Source of the DNA: Struthio camelus
Taxonomy: Eukaryota > Chordata > Aves > Struthioniformes > Struthionidae
Assembly: GCF_040807025.1 (NCBI RefSeq)
Contig: NC_090943.1
Location: 121,161,900 to 121,225,899, forward strand
Direction: 5' to 3'
Length of the DNA: 64,000 bases
Shown here: one piece after another, positions 12,101 to 53,790 of the stretch
How the letters are laid out: each line of letters opens with the position of its first letter
Position numbering within the stretch: position 1 is the first letter of the stretch
Program-made: the position numbers and the translations under genes
The notes under the pieces: generated by a model
What the model was told of the DNA's origin: nothing
What the model saw: only the letters and a program-made list of their open reading frames with translations
Databases searched by the model: none

Positions 12101-15100
12101 TGGAATTTAACAAGTTATTAAGAACAGGTTAACAAAGAACCTCTTTAAAAAATACTGAATTAAGCATTGACAACTCTAGATTAGTTAATGCTCTTGACCT
12201 GTGTGGAAATAAAAATCTAAATCTAATGTGAAATATTATTTCATGTAAAACAAATTAGCATGGGAGGGTTGTGTATATGCTTAAAATACAGTGAAGTTTG
12301 CAACAGACTGTATCCTTCCTGTGGTGATATCATTGTCTGAGTTTCTCTCTGTTATTTTTAATTACCTTTGCGTACATTTTTGGAGTAGTCTAATTAATAA
12401 ATAGCCCTTTCTGAAGATCATGGTGAGGGATACTGTAAACTTTGTGCATAGTTGCGCACAATTAATCCGGGAACTATGCTATAGCGTTTCATTTAATTAC
12501 TGTTCCTAATAACAGATACTAAATAGTGACTGAAAATGCAGCATTATTTCCTGCTGATTGGGGGGGGAAAAGACTGCTTGGCACCTGAAAGGGTTATGAA
12601 CATCACCCCTGCAGGTGAGAGGACCAAATCAAAAAAGTAGGTTAAAAAAAATTATTTAAGCCCTTTAAAATGAAGAGATTCAGTTGATATATGTCATCTT
12701 AGGTTTTATAAAAACAACTAAGTAAACTAGAGGGTGGAGAAGGCAGCAAAGAGATTGTAATAACTTTTATAAATCTTCAGCAGTTACCTAAAGCTCTAGG
12801 TGTTTTCTCCATTTATACCCAGACTTAGGTGAGGGACAAGGCAGCATCTTTCAGCTCATGAGAATTTGAGAAGGATTTGATGTGCATTTGCTTAGGTACA
12901 ATAAATTGGTCCCTGAGCTTTAATTTTCAGATTTCTGATTCTTAACTCTAGCATTGTAAATGTTTTTAAACTTAACTGTTTATTGCTTAAAATTCCCGGC
13001 CACTGTGCAGTAACATTTGTGGTGGTGGAATCCTGATGGTAATGTAGTCGTAATGTCCTATGTTTCCAGGTATTACCAGAGAAACGAAGTTTAAAACTTC
13101 TGAAAAATCAGAGTATTAACGTCAACTGGTATATGTATTGCCCAGAGAGCTCTGTTATTCTTTTGTCAACCACTGTCCTCGGCAATGTCCTGCAGCCGTT
13201 CTATTTCAAGGTAAAGGGATATGTTCCAAACTTGTGTGTACTATTTTTTTTTCTACTAAAAAAAACACGCTACTTCTTCACTTGAATATTCTGTCTCTTT
13301 CCCTGGATTTCTTTGAAGAGATGCATGTGTTCACATCCTTAAATGACAATAAGCAAAAGATAAAGCAAAAGCCTGGAAGCTAGTTGCTAAAGAGTGTTTA
13401 ATTTCAAGTAATTCGCTCTTTCTTATGTTGTCTTTGGAATGAAGTGCATCTAGGTAGTGTTTGACAGTTGACCTTGAGAAAGGGTAGGGGGGAATTACTA
13501 AGCTAATGCTCAGTAACTTAAGCATCTTTCAAGAAATATGTTTTCATTTAAATAAGCATACTTTCATTATTATTATTATTTCTCATATGGGCATTTCCAT
13601 TCTGTAGCATGATAATACAGAAAAATTAAGGGCTTTTCACTTGTGATTGTAACTATAACCTTCCAAATGTGAATGAATTTGAAAATGAACAAAAGAAAAA
13701 AAGGTAGCAGATCAGAAACAACTATTGCCTGAAGATAAGAGAGCTTAGTTTACAGTACTCATTTCTCTTGGTGTTTGTCCCTTTGGACAGCATTTAAAGT
13801 TATAGGGAAGATATTTTTCTTTTTGGCTTGGGGAAAACAGTGTAGTGAAAACTAGAATCTATTTTTAAGTTAATCATACAGTAAGATGACTTAAAAACTG
13901 AGGAAAAGAACTACAGAGTTCAGCATAAAATTAAATTTTTCTTCCAGTAGTCCAAGGGAGGAGACTTAATTTTTTTTTTTTTTTAAATAGGTTTTCTGGT
14001 TTGAGATAATATGAGCTGAGGGTTTGTACTGGATCCTGAAACGATGCTCTCTTTATAGGTGGCTAGGTGGAACTTGTTAGCCTCTCACCTTTTCTTTGCA
14101 AGGACTCAGCTTGTGCTTCTCTGTTCTTAGTGTTTTATTTCAACTTGCAGCTTGTAGGTAGCAAATAATTTTTTTTTCTGTATTCAGAAGGTAGTTTTTA
14201 AAGATTTTCTGAGAAAGGTGCTTATAGCAAAATAATCTTTGTAAATAAAGCTTTGGTAAAGAAAGTTTCAGTAGTGTTCACACCTCACACTCAAGAATAA
14301 GTTAACGAGAGTAACTGGGTAAGTGAGCCTCCGTAGAAGCTTTGGGGTTTTGGCACTTCTGAAAATTTGCTTAAATATAAATTCCACAGGGAAAGAGGAA
14401 GAGAAGAAAGCTTAGGTAGGAGCAGGGGTACTCTCTAAATATAAGGCAGATTCTGGAGTTAGCAGTAACAAAAGGAGACTGACTGGTAGGAGGTACTGAT
14501 TTTTCTCCTTCCCAGTAAGAGCGGGAGGATATGTTTCACTGGGAGAAAGGAAGTTAGAGAATTCTGGCTGAAATCTTCAGGCCAATTGTAAGTGTGTTTT
14601 GCAAACAGTTTTGTATTGATTTAATTAAATTCAAGGTTTTTTCGTGTTTTTTAGCCAAAGTTACTGCAGTAGAATCTTAAAATGATCAAGGTGCTAAATT
14701 TACAATACCAGAAGTGTGCGTTTAGGATCAGAGTACAAATCTTTTTTTCTTTTTGGATATTGCTGCTTTTCACCTCATGGGGGGGCTATTGGTATAGCAC
14801 ACGATTAAAAGCTAGTCAAGAGTTTTCTGCTTCATATCTTAACACTGGATTTGTTTTGTTCTGTGTGTTTTGTTTTTTTTCCCCTTTGTTGCTGTTTAAC
14901 AGAGTGGAACAATGTCAAAGCTATCAAAATTTGAAATTGAATTACCTGCAGCACCCAAGTCCTCCAAGCTCAGCCTTTCTGAAAGAGATATCGCTATGGC
15001 TACAATGTATGTATCTGATCAAGCCTTTACCTTCCTTTGCAAAGTATGACAGTTTAGGGATGCTGAGAGAATACAAGCACAGTAACATAGTTGCACTGGT

Positions 15101-18100
15101 TTCTTGTTTTAGCAGTACTCTGCTTGAAAGTGCTTTGGTCACTCCCTTAACAAAGAGTCTAAAGGACTGTTGGTGGGGGGGTGGAGCTAATTGGGGAGTC
15201 TTACATGTGTGTTTTGTTTGGTGTTTTTTTTCCTCTCCCAGAAAGCTTGTGAATGCTTCATCCTTGAACTGATATACTAGTAGAGCTGCTCTTAACTGTC
15301 TGACTTGCATGAGCAGAGGCCACGTGTTTTATATGATTTATCAAGCAGTGTTTCAGTCTTCCACACTTAATTAATTGATCATCTGACTGACTTAATTAAT
15401 CTCCCAGCTGTTGTTTTAAGATAAGACATATGGCTCTGACAGACTAGTAGAGTAAGACAACTTCCTGCTTTTGCTGCAGAAAGGAGATCTAAGTCTCATA
15501 TCCTTCCTAGCTCTTTATTTGAAAGTAATGCCTTAATCCTGTTGTCTCATTAGATATGGACAGCTTTATGTCCTCTATTTGAGGCATCACTCAAGGACTT
15601 CTAATAGCACAGGAGCAGAAGTAGTTCTCTATCACTTACCAAGGTAAGAGCACAATAAAGAAGAGAAGTGGTATAAGACTTCTACATTTCTACTTTAACT
15701 AGGCTTACTGACTAGTTCTTCTCATCTCTAATTATTTCTATAGGGAAGGCTCCTGTAAGAAGACACATATTTTAAAGCTGAACAGAACAGGAAAGTTTGC
15801 ACTAAATGTTGTGGATAACTTGGTGGTAGTACATCATCAGGACACGGAGGTCTGATTTATTTAACTTCTAAAAGTTATAGGCAGATCTTAATTTGGACCT
15901 GTTAGCTCTGGAAAATATTGCTGCAGGTGCTTAGCTTTGCCAAAAGCCAGAGTATCTGCAGGAACAAAAACAAAGTGTGAAACTATTAAAGGAAGAAATT
16001 AAAATGCCTAACCTTGCAGTGGTGAGCTAACACTTAATTAGGGCTCTCTCTGATACCTGTTTTTTCAGACAGCAGTCTTTTTAAAATTGGTTAGTTTTCT
16101 ATGATACTCCTGCTGTTGCATTGTATAGGTGTTTAAGGCATGTACAAAAAGGCAGAGTTATATTGGATACTAAATTATCAATCCTGGGAACTGCTCAGAA
16201 GCAAGCATTTGAATGATCAGTTCTTCCTCTTTGAAGGCCCAGACCTGCTAAAACTTCTAGGAACAAAAATGATCTTATGCATAAGCTGTACATGTGAAGC
16301 TTGCTTGGTTGTAGTCTCAGTGGAAAGGTTTAATCAGTGGGAAAGCTAGAAGTAGTACTTGGCTCTTAACATGTGGAAAGGCTTTTGTTTCCTGAATTAC
16401 CTCCTGCTGGACAGCTTTAAGAACTGGGTCAACATATCCCATTAGGATGATTAGTTAACATTTCAGTTATAATTCACATTTAATTTGACATGTTAGCATT
16501 CAACCCAGAACTCTTATTCTCCAGCATTCAGGTCAGCCTATAAGCGTGGCTGTATAGACAGAGAAAGCAGATAGTAGACTGAATAGGGTAGATAGCAGTA
16601 GTAGCTGTCTTGTTTCATTAGTACCAGCGCTGAAGTGTGTTTCCATTGTGCAAGGCCTTTTTTTTTTTTTTTTTTTTTTTTAAAAACGAGTGTTAGTGAG
16701 CTGAGTTTAACAAAACTGAATGTGGAAATAAGGATATCATGGGATGCTGTGCAATTTTCCATCACTGTACAGCATCCATAAATGAAGCAGAGAATCTAAC
16801 ATGACTTAATATAAGAGTACAAGATGAAATGTGAAAAGTAACCTGAATACCTCTAAATGGGTGCCAATTCATGTGTACTAGACTGAAGGAAAGCTTCTCT
16901 TTTCCGTTTCAGACTTCAGTTATATTTGACATCAAGCTAAAAGGAGAATTTGATGGGACTACTACCATCCATCAATTTGTACTTCCACCTCGATCGATAC
17001 AACCCTATCAAATACCTGTGGCAGGTAGAAGTACAGCAAAATAACCTTGATAATGTTATGATGCTTACTGAATTCCACAGCTGGTGTACTAGAGTACTTC
17101 AGTCTTTAGGAGGCTGGTTACAGATACTCTCCTCTTGCATATTTAGGAGAGGGAGGGAAGAAAATAACAAGGAATTGTATCCAAAATCTTGTCCTAGATT
17201 TGTGCCCACTACAAAAAAGTTAAGAGTTGCTCTTCAAGATATGCACCCTCTGCTAGCACCTTGAAGCATTACAGAGTGAAGATCTTCTACAATTTTGTGC
17301 TCTGTTTATTCTCTTATTTTCCAAATTTTCCATAGCTGTAAAAGCTGGTATGGCATGAACCTTGCTCAAGTCCTCTTCCTGCTTCTTAGGCCCAAGTTAC
17401 AACTATTGGACTTCCTAAGTCACACAAAAGAGAACCTGCTGCACTTTGCTAAAGGTATAGCGGATAACTTGCACAGCACAAGTACCTTCAAGCTAAGAGT
17501 AGCTAGAAATCACCTAAGCATAGTTCGACTAGCACATGGGAAATCAGTGTCCTTGCAGTAAAGGAAGAGACCCGTCAAGGGGAAAGGATCGCGTCTTAAA
17601 AGCTCTTTAACGTTTCTATTTTGAAGTCACTAATGGAAGGGAGGAATAAGTCAGTGTGAAGAGGTTAGTGTTAATTTTAAGGTTAGTAGCATACATATAT
17701 AAATACACCAAAGAAAAAAGTTTATGCATTTGAAATTACAGCTTTAGAAATGGAATGATTTTACTTGTGTAAAAAGAAAAATGTACCATGTTTTGAAGAA
17801 CAGCACTTTACTTTCCCAGAGTCAGGTTTTTTTTTTTTTTTATACTCTAAGTGAGCTAGCTACATGAGTGGGTATAACTTTCTGCCTGCATGCTATAGGA
17901 TTGCTAGACATGTGATCCATATTGTGTTTTTTTTTTTTTTTCCAGTTTAAGCTTATGGCTTGTATTTTCCTTAGTGTGAAAGAGGTGCACAAAGTACTAC
18001 TGTTCTTTACCTAGTGTTTATTTGCCTGCAGGTCCAGCCTCTGTGACAAGTCAATCTCCTGTTCCATGTAAACTCTGTATCCTTTAAATACTCTGCTAAA

Positions 18101-21100
18101 ACATAGAATGCTTCCTGAAGACTCACTTTATGTACCAAGAATGGAGAAAATAAGTAGCTGTTAGTCTAACCCCTTAAGGCTCCTACTAATACTGTTCATG
18201 CATATGTACATCTTTAAGAGGCTTTATGGCTTGTGTAGTAGTTAAGAGGGAATCCAAGGGGGTTGTAAGAAAACCCTACTGCACTATACTGGAGACTTGT
18301 ACTTGTTTGGTGCACATCCACTAATTCCACACACAAGATGTGCATGAGAATATATGACTGAAGACCCTATAAGAAAAGGGCTGTGATAGTAAATGAAAGT
18401 AGTACCACCAAGCTCTGCTTCAGTCTAGTCCATTAACATGAATTCAGTGGTTAATAGTTTAGAAACAATACTGAAATGGGTTTTAAAGCTTTAACTTCTA
18501 GATTCTTCTTCTTGGATTGTCTTTCAGCCTGACATTATCATCAGTGCAAGTGAAGGTGAGTGCTAAGCTATTTGGGAGCCTGCTGTACTCCAGTGTGAGG
18601 TACAAGCTTCTTGTACACTAAAGGTATAAAACAGCTTGAAACAGTGACTCAGCAGGTGTACCCAGCAACATGAATGGGCCTGGCAGTGATGTCAGAGTTT
18701 GACAATATCCTTGCAATGTTTGAAGATGATAATGCAGTTCTAAAGCATAGAGTATAGTCTCTATTTATTCTTATAAGAAGTGAAGAGTCTGGTTATGTAG
18801 ACCATACTATTCAAGTCAATTCACTTGGTGTTTTATTCTTTCAAATCAGGTTACCTCTGGAATCTTCAGGTGAAACTTGAGCCTGTAGTTAACCTCTTGC
18901 CAGATAAAGGAAGACTAATGGAGTTCCTTCTCCAGAGGAAAGAATGCAAAATGGTTATCCTGTCTGTATGCTCTCAAAGTAAGTGTGTGTGTGCGCATAG
19001 TTTTTTTGGTTTTAAGTGCTTTACTGGTACCCCGTGGGAGTGAAGTAGTGCTTATTCTGTCAGTACTTGTACCAGTTAGCTGGACTGCCCCTGTTCACAT
19101 TCAGGATGATTTCTGAAGCTAGCTTTGTCTTGTAGCAGAAGCATAGAATACTCTGAAACATTGTTCTAAAAGGAATTCTTAACAGCATGAAAGAGTCCAG
19201 CTCCCCAGCTGCCCTCACTCCTTTTAATTAAAAATATATCTGCTGTTTCTTTTAAAGCTCAGAGTAGAGATCACCTTCCAAAAAACAAACTTCAAACCTA
19301 CAGGTTGTTTTTTCTCTAGGATTTAACGCATAGTTCTTTTTCTTTTTCAGTGCTCAGTGAGCCAGAAAGGCGATCGCTGTCTGTGATTGCAACTGTTTTT
19401 GACAAACTGAATCATGAATATAAGAAGTACTTGGAAGCTGAGCAAAGCTATACTATGGTAAACCCTGTTAACTACAGCAGCTTACAAAGTTAGGGTAACA
19501 GCATGCAAGTTTCAGGTTGCATCACAGTAGAAGTAAAATAGCTGCTCCTTTCTACCTTGGAAAGTCAGATTTACCACAAGATTAATCAATCCCTGGGCTG
19601 CTTCAGACTCCCCTCTGCCAGGTACAGTAGGTCCCCCCATTTGCAATGACAGTTCTGTTCCATAGTCTGCTGTGGCAGAGACTGCATAGCTTCTCTCCAG
19701 TGTGAGAAGTAGTATAACTCTAGTGCTGGAGAATGAAGCAAGGTAGAAGTTCAAAAAGCAACTCATACAATCTACAACTGTCAAATTCCAGACCAGTGAC
19801 AATGTGGCATAGTCTTTCACTGCACAACAGATGCAGGACTGATAAATGACAGAATTAGTGCTGGAACATGCTAGCTTAGCTAACTAACTGTAGTAGTAGA
19901 GCTATATACTGTGTTGATGTAGGCTTTCACATTTCAGTAAGTTTGCTTAGCTGCTGGCTTTGAGGCATAAGTGTTAACTATATTTATTAACTTTCAAAGT
20001 CAGTCTACAGAGTCCACACTGAGGAAAGTGCATCCAGTATACATGATAACAGATGTGGAGTTGCTTAGTAACAAGCAGGTTTATAACCACATTCCCAGTG
20101 TAGAATAGTACAAAGCTAGCCTCTGTCTAAAATGAGTGGCACAGGTTTTAATGAAGTCTCAACATAAGGTGTTCTTTTAGTAATGCTTTCTTTCTGTAGG
20201 TGGTTGAAGCAGGCCAGAGTAGGAGTAATCCACTCCTGAAACGCCCAGTTCGCACTCAAGCTGTTATTGACCAATCTGACATGTACACCCATGTTTTATC
20301 TGTATTTACTGAGAAGAAGGTAAGTTAACTCAAAGTGCTGGCTAAGTAGTAGTTTTAGCAGCAGCTTTAAGTTGATCATTTGGCATAGCCTGCAGGAAGC
20401 ATCATTCCTGTCAGGATTGTGACCTCAGTTACCATCCTTTGGGATGGACTTGTCATTCTCAGGGGAAGCTCTGCAAGTTCCATCTAACACTTCTTTTCTT
20501 GTCCAGGAAGCACCTCATAAGTTCACTATAGCAGTCTTGATGGAATACATCCGCTCTCTTAACCAATTCCAGATTGCTGTTCAGGTAAAGCACTTCTACA
20601 TGTGTGAAGTATCAAGTGTATCACATCACTTGATGAAGTTAGATGGAATCTCAGACCAGTCTTGTTCAGGAAGTAATAGCTTAGACCTAATACTACAACT
20701 TTAGAACCAACAGAACTTGATGCTGGGAAACCCCAAACCTTTGCATACATAATACAAAATAGTTTAAATTGTCTTTACTTCAGGAGGCAAGGTTATTCAA
20801 GAAATAGCATTTAAGTCATATGCAATACTGCCTTCTAGATCTAAAGAGATCTGATATTGAAACATGCCTTTGATCTTCCTACATTCACAGCACTACTTAT
20901 ATGAGCTGGTCATCAAAACCCTTGTTCAACACAACTTGTTCTACATGCTCCATCAGTTTCTGCAGTACCATGTGCTCAGCGACTCCAAGCCTTTGGTACG
21001 TAAGATGAGCCACTTCATTAAACTGTTGATGGAGGTGGAAAGTCTTGAGACTTTTAAGGTTATTTCTGCTTTTGCCCTAGGCTTGTCTATTACTGTCCCT

Positions 21101-22343
21101 GGAAAGCATTTACCCTCCTGCACATCAGCTCTCTCTGGACATGTTAAAAGTAAGCATTTCAGACTGTAGTAACTGTCACATGTAAGCTAGACTTAAAACA
21201 GCTTACCTAATCATCCCTGAAGTGACTACCTAGCATCTAAATTATTAGCAGCATTGCCTTACAGCTGTGATTAATTTCAGAGGCTTTCCACTGCAAATGA
21301 TGAAATAGTGGAAGTTCTGTTGTCCAAACACCAAGTTCTGGCTGCTTTGAGATTCATCAGAGGTATTGGAGGCCATGACAGTATTTCAGCCCGCAAATTC
21401 CTTGATGCTGCAAAACAGGCAGAAGATAACATGCTTTTCTATACTATATTCAGATTCTTTGAGCAAAGAAATCAGCGGTTACGGGGAAACCCTAGTTTCA
21501 CACCAGGTAAGCAGTAAACAGAGTTAAGCCTAGACAATTCATTTTGCACAACTGAATTAAGACCTTTTACTTCTATTCCAGTGGAGGCAGTATGATGTGA
21601 AAGTAAAATGCTTGATTTTAGACTTACCTTTAAGCATAGTTTGAGTTGCTTGGCTTACCCCATAGTATACTGCACCCAGGAAAAGACCTAGTTTGAGCCA
21701 GACCCAGGAACTTGCATACTAGACTAACCTGTTTTGCCTTGCAGTTGCTGGCATTGCTTAGTTTAGCAATGCCATCAACTCCAGTTAGCTTTCAGTCAAG
21801 CTAAGAATTGGGTCAAAGAAAGCCTTTGAGTTTGTCTATTTCCACCAGCCTTCCAAAAATTCTAGGCATACTACATGCTAAGATTCCTCTCACTTAGAGA
21901 AAACCCCCCAAGTTAAGCCACTTGCACCAGAAGCTTGTTAATCAAACAGTCTGTAGGCTCAGAATTCTATTTGGTGGTCTTAAATCTGGAGGAGTGGAGA
22001 ACTCACTGATGCGAGTCTGCTGGCTAGATACAAGCACAAGACCAGACATCTGCTTTAGCATGAGACTGCTTGTCCCAGGACTGGAGATACCTCAGTATTC
22101 TACTGCTTTAAAAAGAGAAAGTCATTCAGCTCCTCTGCTCCAAGGCATTAAAGGCAAAAGCTGGTATTTGCATTTGAGAAGATTGAAACTACACCATCTT
22201 GTTTCTCAGGAACAGTTTGTTCTCTTATTTTCAATGCTAATAACTTTTGTTTTGCCCTCTTAGGTGAGCACTGTGAGGAACACGTCACCTTCTTTAAAGA
22301 AGTTTTTGGAGAACAAGCTCTCATGAAGCCTACAACATTCTGA
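5996..22343 (+). CDS. RMC1: RMC1 (C18orf8), regulator of the MON1-CCZ1 Rab7 exchange factor, complete
   Basis: RMC1 is the third subunit of the metazoan MON1-CCZ1 guanine exchange factor that activates Rab7 on late endosomes and autophagosomes; it is needed for NPC1-dependent cholesterol export. Twenty coding exons: 5996-6178, 8886-8962, 10321-10405, 10784-10840, 11891-11977, 13070-13210, 14903-15006, 15554-15643, 15744-15849, 16913-17024, 18032-18076, 18502-18555, 18850-18978, 19351-19457, 20200-20319, 20507-20584, 20891-20995, 21081-21149, 21281-21506, 22264-22343. All introns are GT-AG, phases close exactly, and the product is 684 aa (human about 657). Recognisable stretches include EKANPVNCVFFDEANKQ, GEFDGTTTIHQ and NLFYMLHQFLQYHVLSDSKP. 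The extra length is an acidic, glycine-rich N-terminus. The ATG at 5996 is in a good context (GCCGCCATGA). Confidence 0.96.
7254..7363 (+). repeat. 36-bp minisatellite, three copies, in RMC1 intron 1
   Basis: The unit is a G-run followed by AGATATTTCTGGGGTACATT and a TTCTTGCTG tail. AGATATT recurs at 7264, 7300 and 7336, exactly 36 bases apart. The only visible variation is at the G-run and its junctions, so the array is young. Because 36 is a multiple of three, it creates a spurious repeated reading frame. Confidence 0.9.
8685..8708. repeat. 24-bp near-perfect palindrome
   Basis: Arms GAGCTCCAAGT and ACTTGGAGCTC are exact reverse complements separated by AA. It lies in RMC1 intron 1, about 180 bases before exon 2. 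Confidence 0.8.
8886..19457 (+). CDS. RMC1: RMC1 exons 2-14: N-terminal beta-propeller region
   Basis: Residues 62-459. This part has short strand-like repeats typical of the WD40-like propeller of RMC1, for example VKCIKFSLGNKILAVQRTSK, ILGFCWTSSTEIVFITDQG and FALNVVDNLVVVHHQDTE. In the Rab7 exchange factor this half packs against MON1-CCZ1. Intervening introns contain only short poly(A/T) tracts (long T-runs near 12060 and 16660) and no transposon that I could recognise. The exon 9 donor (GAG|GTCTGA) is weaker than the others. Confidence 0.88.
9002..9019. repeat. 18-bp perfect palindrome
   Basis: CGTAATTTT followed at once by AAAATTACG, with no spacer, in RMC1 intron 2 just after exon 2. 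Confidence 0.8.
20200..22343 (+). CDS. RMC1: RMC1 exons 15-20: C-terminal Mic1 domain
   Basis: Residues 460-684 form the alpha-helical Mic1 (colon cancer-associated Mic1-like) domain. Visible conserved segments are VLMEYIRSLNQFQIAVQ, FYMLHQFLQYHV, LRFIRGIGGHDSISARKFLD and FYTIFRFFEQRNQRLRG. The protein ends EQALMKPTTF then TGA. Helical domains of this kind are related to those of HOPS/CORVET-type tethering proteins; that relation is family knowledge, not seen directly here. Confidence 0.9.
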
Positions 22344-22374
22344 AATACTCTTCCACTGAAATGTATAAACTTAA

Positions 22375-22380
22375 TTTATT
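22375..22380 (-). terminator. NPC1: NPC1 polyadenylation signal
   Basis: TTTATT on the + strand reads AATAAA on the NPC1 strand, about 520 bases past the NPC1 stop. I saw no other canonical signal between the stop and this point. Cleavage would fall near 22350-22365, right beside the RMC1 stop codon, so the two transcripts overlap tail to tail. Confidence 0.7.
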
Positions 22381-22420
22381 GCATTTAAGTAGATTTTGAA
22401 CTACAAAATTGCTATTTTAT

Positions 22421-22426
22421 AATAAA
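22421..22426 (+). terminator. RMC1: RMC1 polyadenylation signal
   Basis: AATAAA lies 78 bases after the RMC1 stop codon and is the first canonical signal. Cleavage would be expected near 22440, giving a very short 3' UTR of about 100 bases. Confidence 0.8.
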
Positions 22427-22900
22427 GTATATACAAGACATTTTGGCAAATAGTACTAAAAATATTATAACTTGTGATGGCTTCCCCCTAAAAATAGAGA
22501 CAAAAATTGCATTGACCTGCATTTAAAATTAGTGTCAGTGGTTTAGCAGTCCATTCTCATATGGATGTCACCTCAGTTTTGCTGACGAAAAGCTATTCAA
22601 CTTGCAGCACAGCTGGTTTAGGTTTCTAGAAGATGTAGAATCTTGCAAAACAGAAGTGTTTCAGTAGTCTTGTTAATGCATTTAGTTTTAGTAATACTGT
22701 TATGTGAGCCACATGTAGCATTTCCTGAGTTTAAAGCCAAGTCCAAAGCTGCAGCTGATATCTTCTAGTTGAATCTGTGCGGGAATCTGTGCAGTGGTGG
22801 TTACAGTGTGATAGTCATAAAACATTGCTGCACTTCAGGTCTTAGTCTGAGCTGGGTCTCAGCCACAGTTTATGGAGTCCACTGAACACTGTTAAAAGGA

Positions 22901-51699
<28,799 letters not shown>

Positions 51700-51970
51700 G
51701 GCGGCGCGGGCAGGGACGCGGCAAGACGGGGACGCCGCTGCCGGCTGAGCGCACGGCGACCGTGGAGAGGGGAGGGGGGGAAGGCAGAGCGGCAGCGGCG
51801 GCAGCGCCCGCGCAGGTCCGGAAGGGCCGCTCCTCGGCAGGCCGGGCGATGCTGCTGCCGGCCCCGCCGCCGGCCCCTTCGAGGAGCGGCGGGAGGCCGC
51901 GCCCGCCCGCCTGCGCCAACCGCCGCCCGCCCGCCGCCGCCGCCGCCCCGCCCCTGGGCGCCGCCTTCGG

Positions 51971-52017
51971 CTCGGCTCGGCTCGGCTCGGCTCGGCGGCG
52001 GGGCGGGGCGGGGCGGG
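51971..52017. repeat. CTCGG pentamer array followed by GGGGC array
   Basis: Five exact CTCGG copies run directly into roughly four GGGGC-type units containing Sp1-like GC boxes, about 270-320 bases upstream of the NPC1 ATG. Confidence 0.85.
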
Positions 52018-52619
52018 CGCCCAGCCGCCTCACGCCACGCCGCGTCCTGGCCTCGCCGCCGCGGGGACCCGCTGCCCCGCCCGCCCCCCAACGGCCGCGC
52101 TGCCGTGGGGGAGGGGCGCGGCGCGCTCGGCCCCTCCGCCAGCACAGACCGGGTGTGTGTGTGTGTGGGGGGGAGGTCAGTGCCCCCCCACCCCCCCAAA
52201 ACCGTGACACAGGGCGGTTTGTTGCCTTCCATCGTAACCCCCCTCCCCTTCCAGTGACCCGAAATTTGCTGGGCGCCTGGCGTGGGCCGCGGCGAGGCCT
52301 GCACGCAGCCGCCGCCCTGGCCGAGCGCTCTGGGCTGGCCGGTCTCACGGCTCCCGCGTTGGTCAGAAGCAGCTGTGCACTTGTTGCCTTTGCCGGGCGA
52401 AAACACGCTGGAAGATAGCGATAAGAGGCTAGATAAAATTCCCCAGCTTTGGCCCCGGGGATCGGCAGCGAAGTGGGCAGGAGGGCGGCCTGGCTGCAGA
52501 AGCGGGTGAAAATAAGGGCTGCTGGGCCTTGGGAAAGCGGCGCCGGCCCACGCGCCTTGTGCCCCGTGGCCTGGCGTTGGCAGCAGCCCGGTCATTTCGG
52601 GGGGAGAACAACGTGCCCG

Positions 52620-53450
52620 CAGAAAACTTCAGGCTGGGAACTCAGGCTGCTCCTGTTTGATAACCGATCTACTCATGATTTCTTATTTCAGTTGAGTCTT
52701 GTGATCTGCCATTTCCTGGGAACTGCAGTTGTGACAGCCTGTTTCCATGCTCTGACGGCAAGCAGAGGCTCAGCGAATGCTTCGTATGCTGGGTTAATTT
52801 TTGCAGAGCAAGTTGTGCCTCTCCAAAATGAACAGTTCTGTGCAGGTTGTGTCAGCAGTATATTAGCAATTTATCTGAGGGGCATGGAATATTATATAGT
52901 TTATAAATGTCTGAGTGGTTTTAAAGATACCGGCTTAGACACAAGCTTCTTAATTTTCCTTTAAAATTACTAATTCATGATTTTAAAGCATTCTCCCACT
53001 CCCACTCCCATATGTATTTGGGCATGTGGATAGGTACTATTACAGTACAGCCACAACAAAATGAAAGTAAAAATAGCTTCACAAACAAGTTTGCCTGGAA
53101 TGAAAACAGTTCTTGGTGTTGATTTCACAGAGGTTTTTACTGCAGGGGAACTTGGCTTGCAGCATTTTGTTTGTTGTTCATAAAGTGCTGACATCGAGTG
53201 GCCTGACTGGTGTTGCAATCATTAATTTGGGAGTAAAGAGATTCCAGTCTGCTAATCTGTTTGTAATCTGTCTCGAAGGAAACACACTGAAAGCAGGGTG
53301 TCACACATTCGCATGCAGTTTCTCTATGATTTCCCCACCAACTTACTGCCTTTGTGGCTGTGTAGTGCACATGATACAACTAGAATAAAATACGTGATTT
53401 GGCTGATATTGCCATCTGTTGACAATAATGTAAATTGCTCTTGGTATTAT
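52620..53450. other. gene-free flank upstream of NPC1
   Basis: Composition falls back to AT-rich beyond the CpG island. No exon of a known gene, RNA gene or transposon is recognised. A + strand open frame at 52449-52964 crosses the island edge, but I see no family resemblance or splice context for it. Confidence 0.5.
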
Positions 53451-53790
53451 AGATTCATAGGCTAATTTAGGTCGGCAGGACCAAGGTCCCAGATGGGACC
53501 TCTGGAGGTCATCCAGCCCGACTTTCTACTCAGAGCAGATACAGTTAGATCAAGGAATTGTCCAATTGGATTTTGAATAGTTTCAAAGATGGAGGTTTCA
53601 CAGCTTGTCAGGGCAAACTGTTGTGGTATTTGACCACACTCCGAGTAAACCTTTTTTTCTTGTATCTAAAGAGATTCTCCCATGTTTCAACTTGAGTCTG
53701 TTGCTGCCTGTGCTATCATGGTGCCTCGCTGAGAAGAGCGCTACTCCATCTTCTCTGTGTCCTGCCAGTCCCAGGCCGGGCAGCTGTGCA
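53451..53790 (-). mobile_element. old CR1 3' fragment, antisense
   Basis: Read on the - strand this is a degraded CR1 3' end. On the + strand it starts AGATTCATAG, then GGGACCTCTGGAGGTCATCCA, the reverse complement of the CR1 end motif seen intact at 58830-58860 and 61940-61975. The following bases keep the order of CR1 ORF2's last codons, but with many substitutions and small gaps. It is far older than the CR1 pair at 56.3-62 kb. The right boundary is approximate. Confidence 0.75.

Noticed and set aside
14682-15272. 196-codon + strand frame across RMC1 exon 7
   Set aside because: It reads exon 7 in the wrong frame plus flanking intron; the true exon is 14903-15006 in the RMC1 frame.
52449-52964. 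171-codon + strand frame divergent from NPC1
   Set aside because: It starts inside the CpG island, has no recognisable domain, and has no splice context. A divergent non-coding transcript is possible but not supported.
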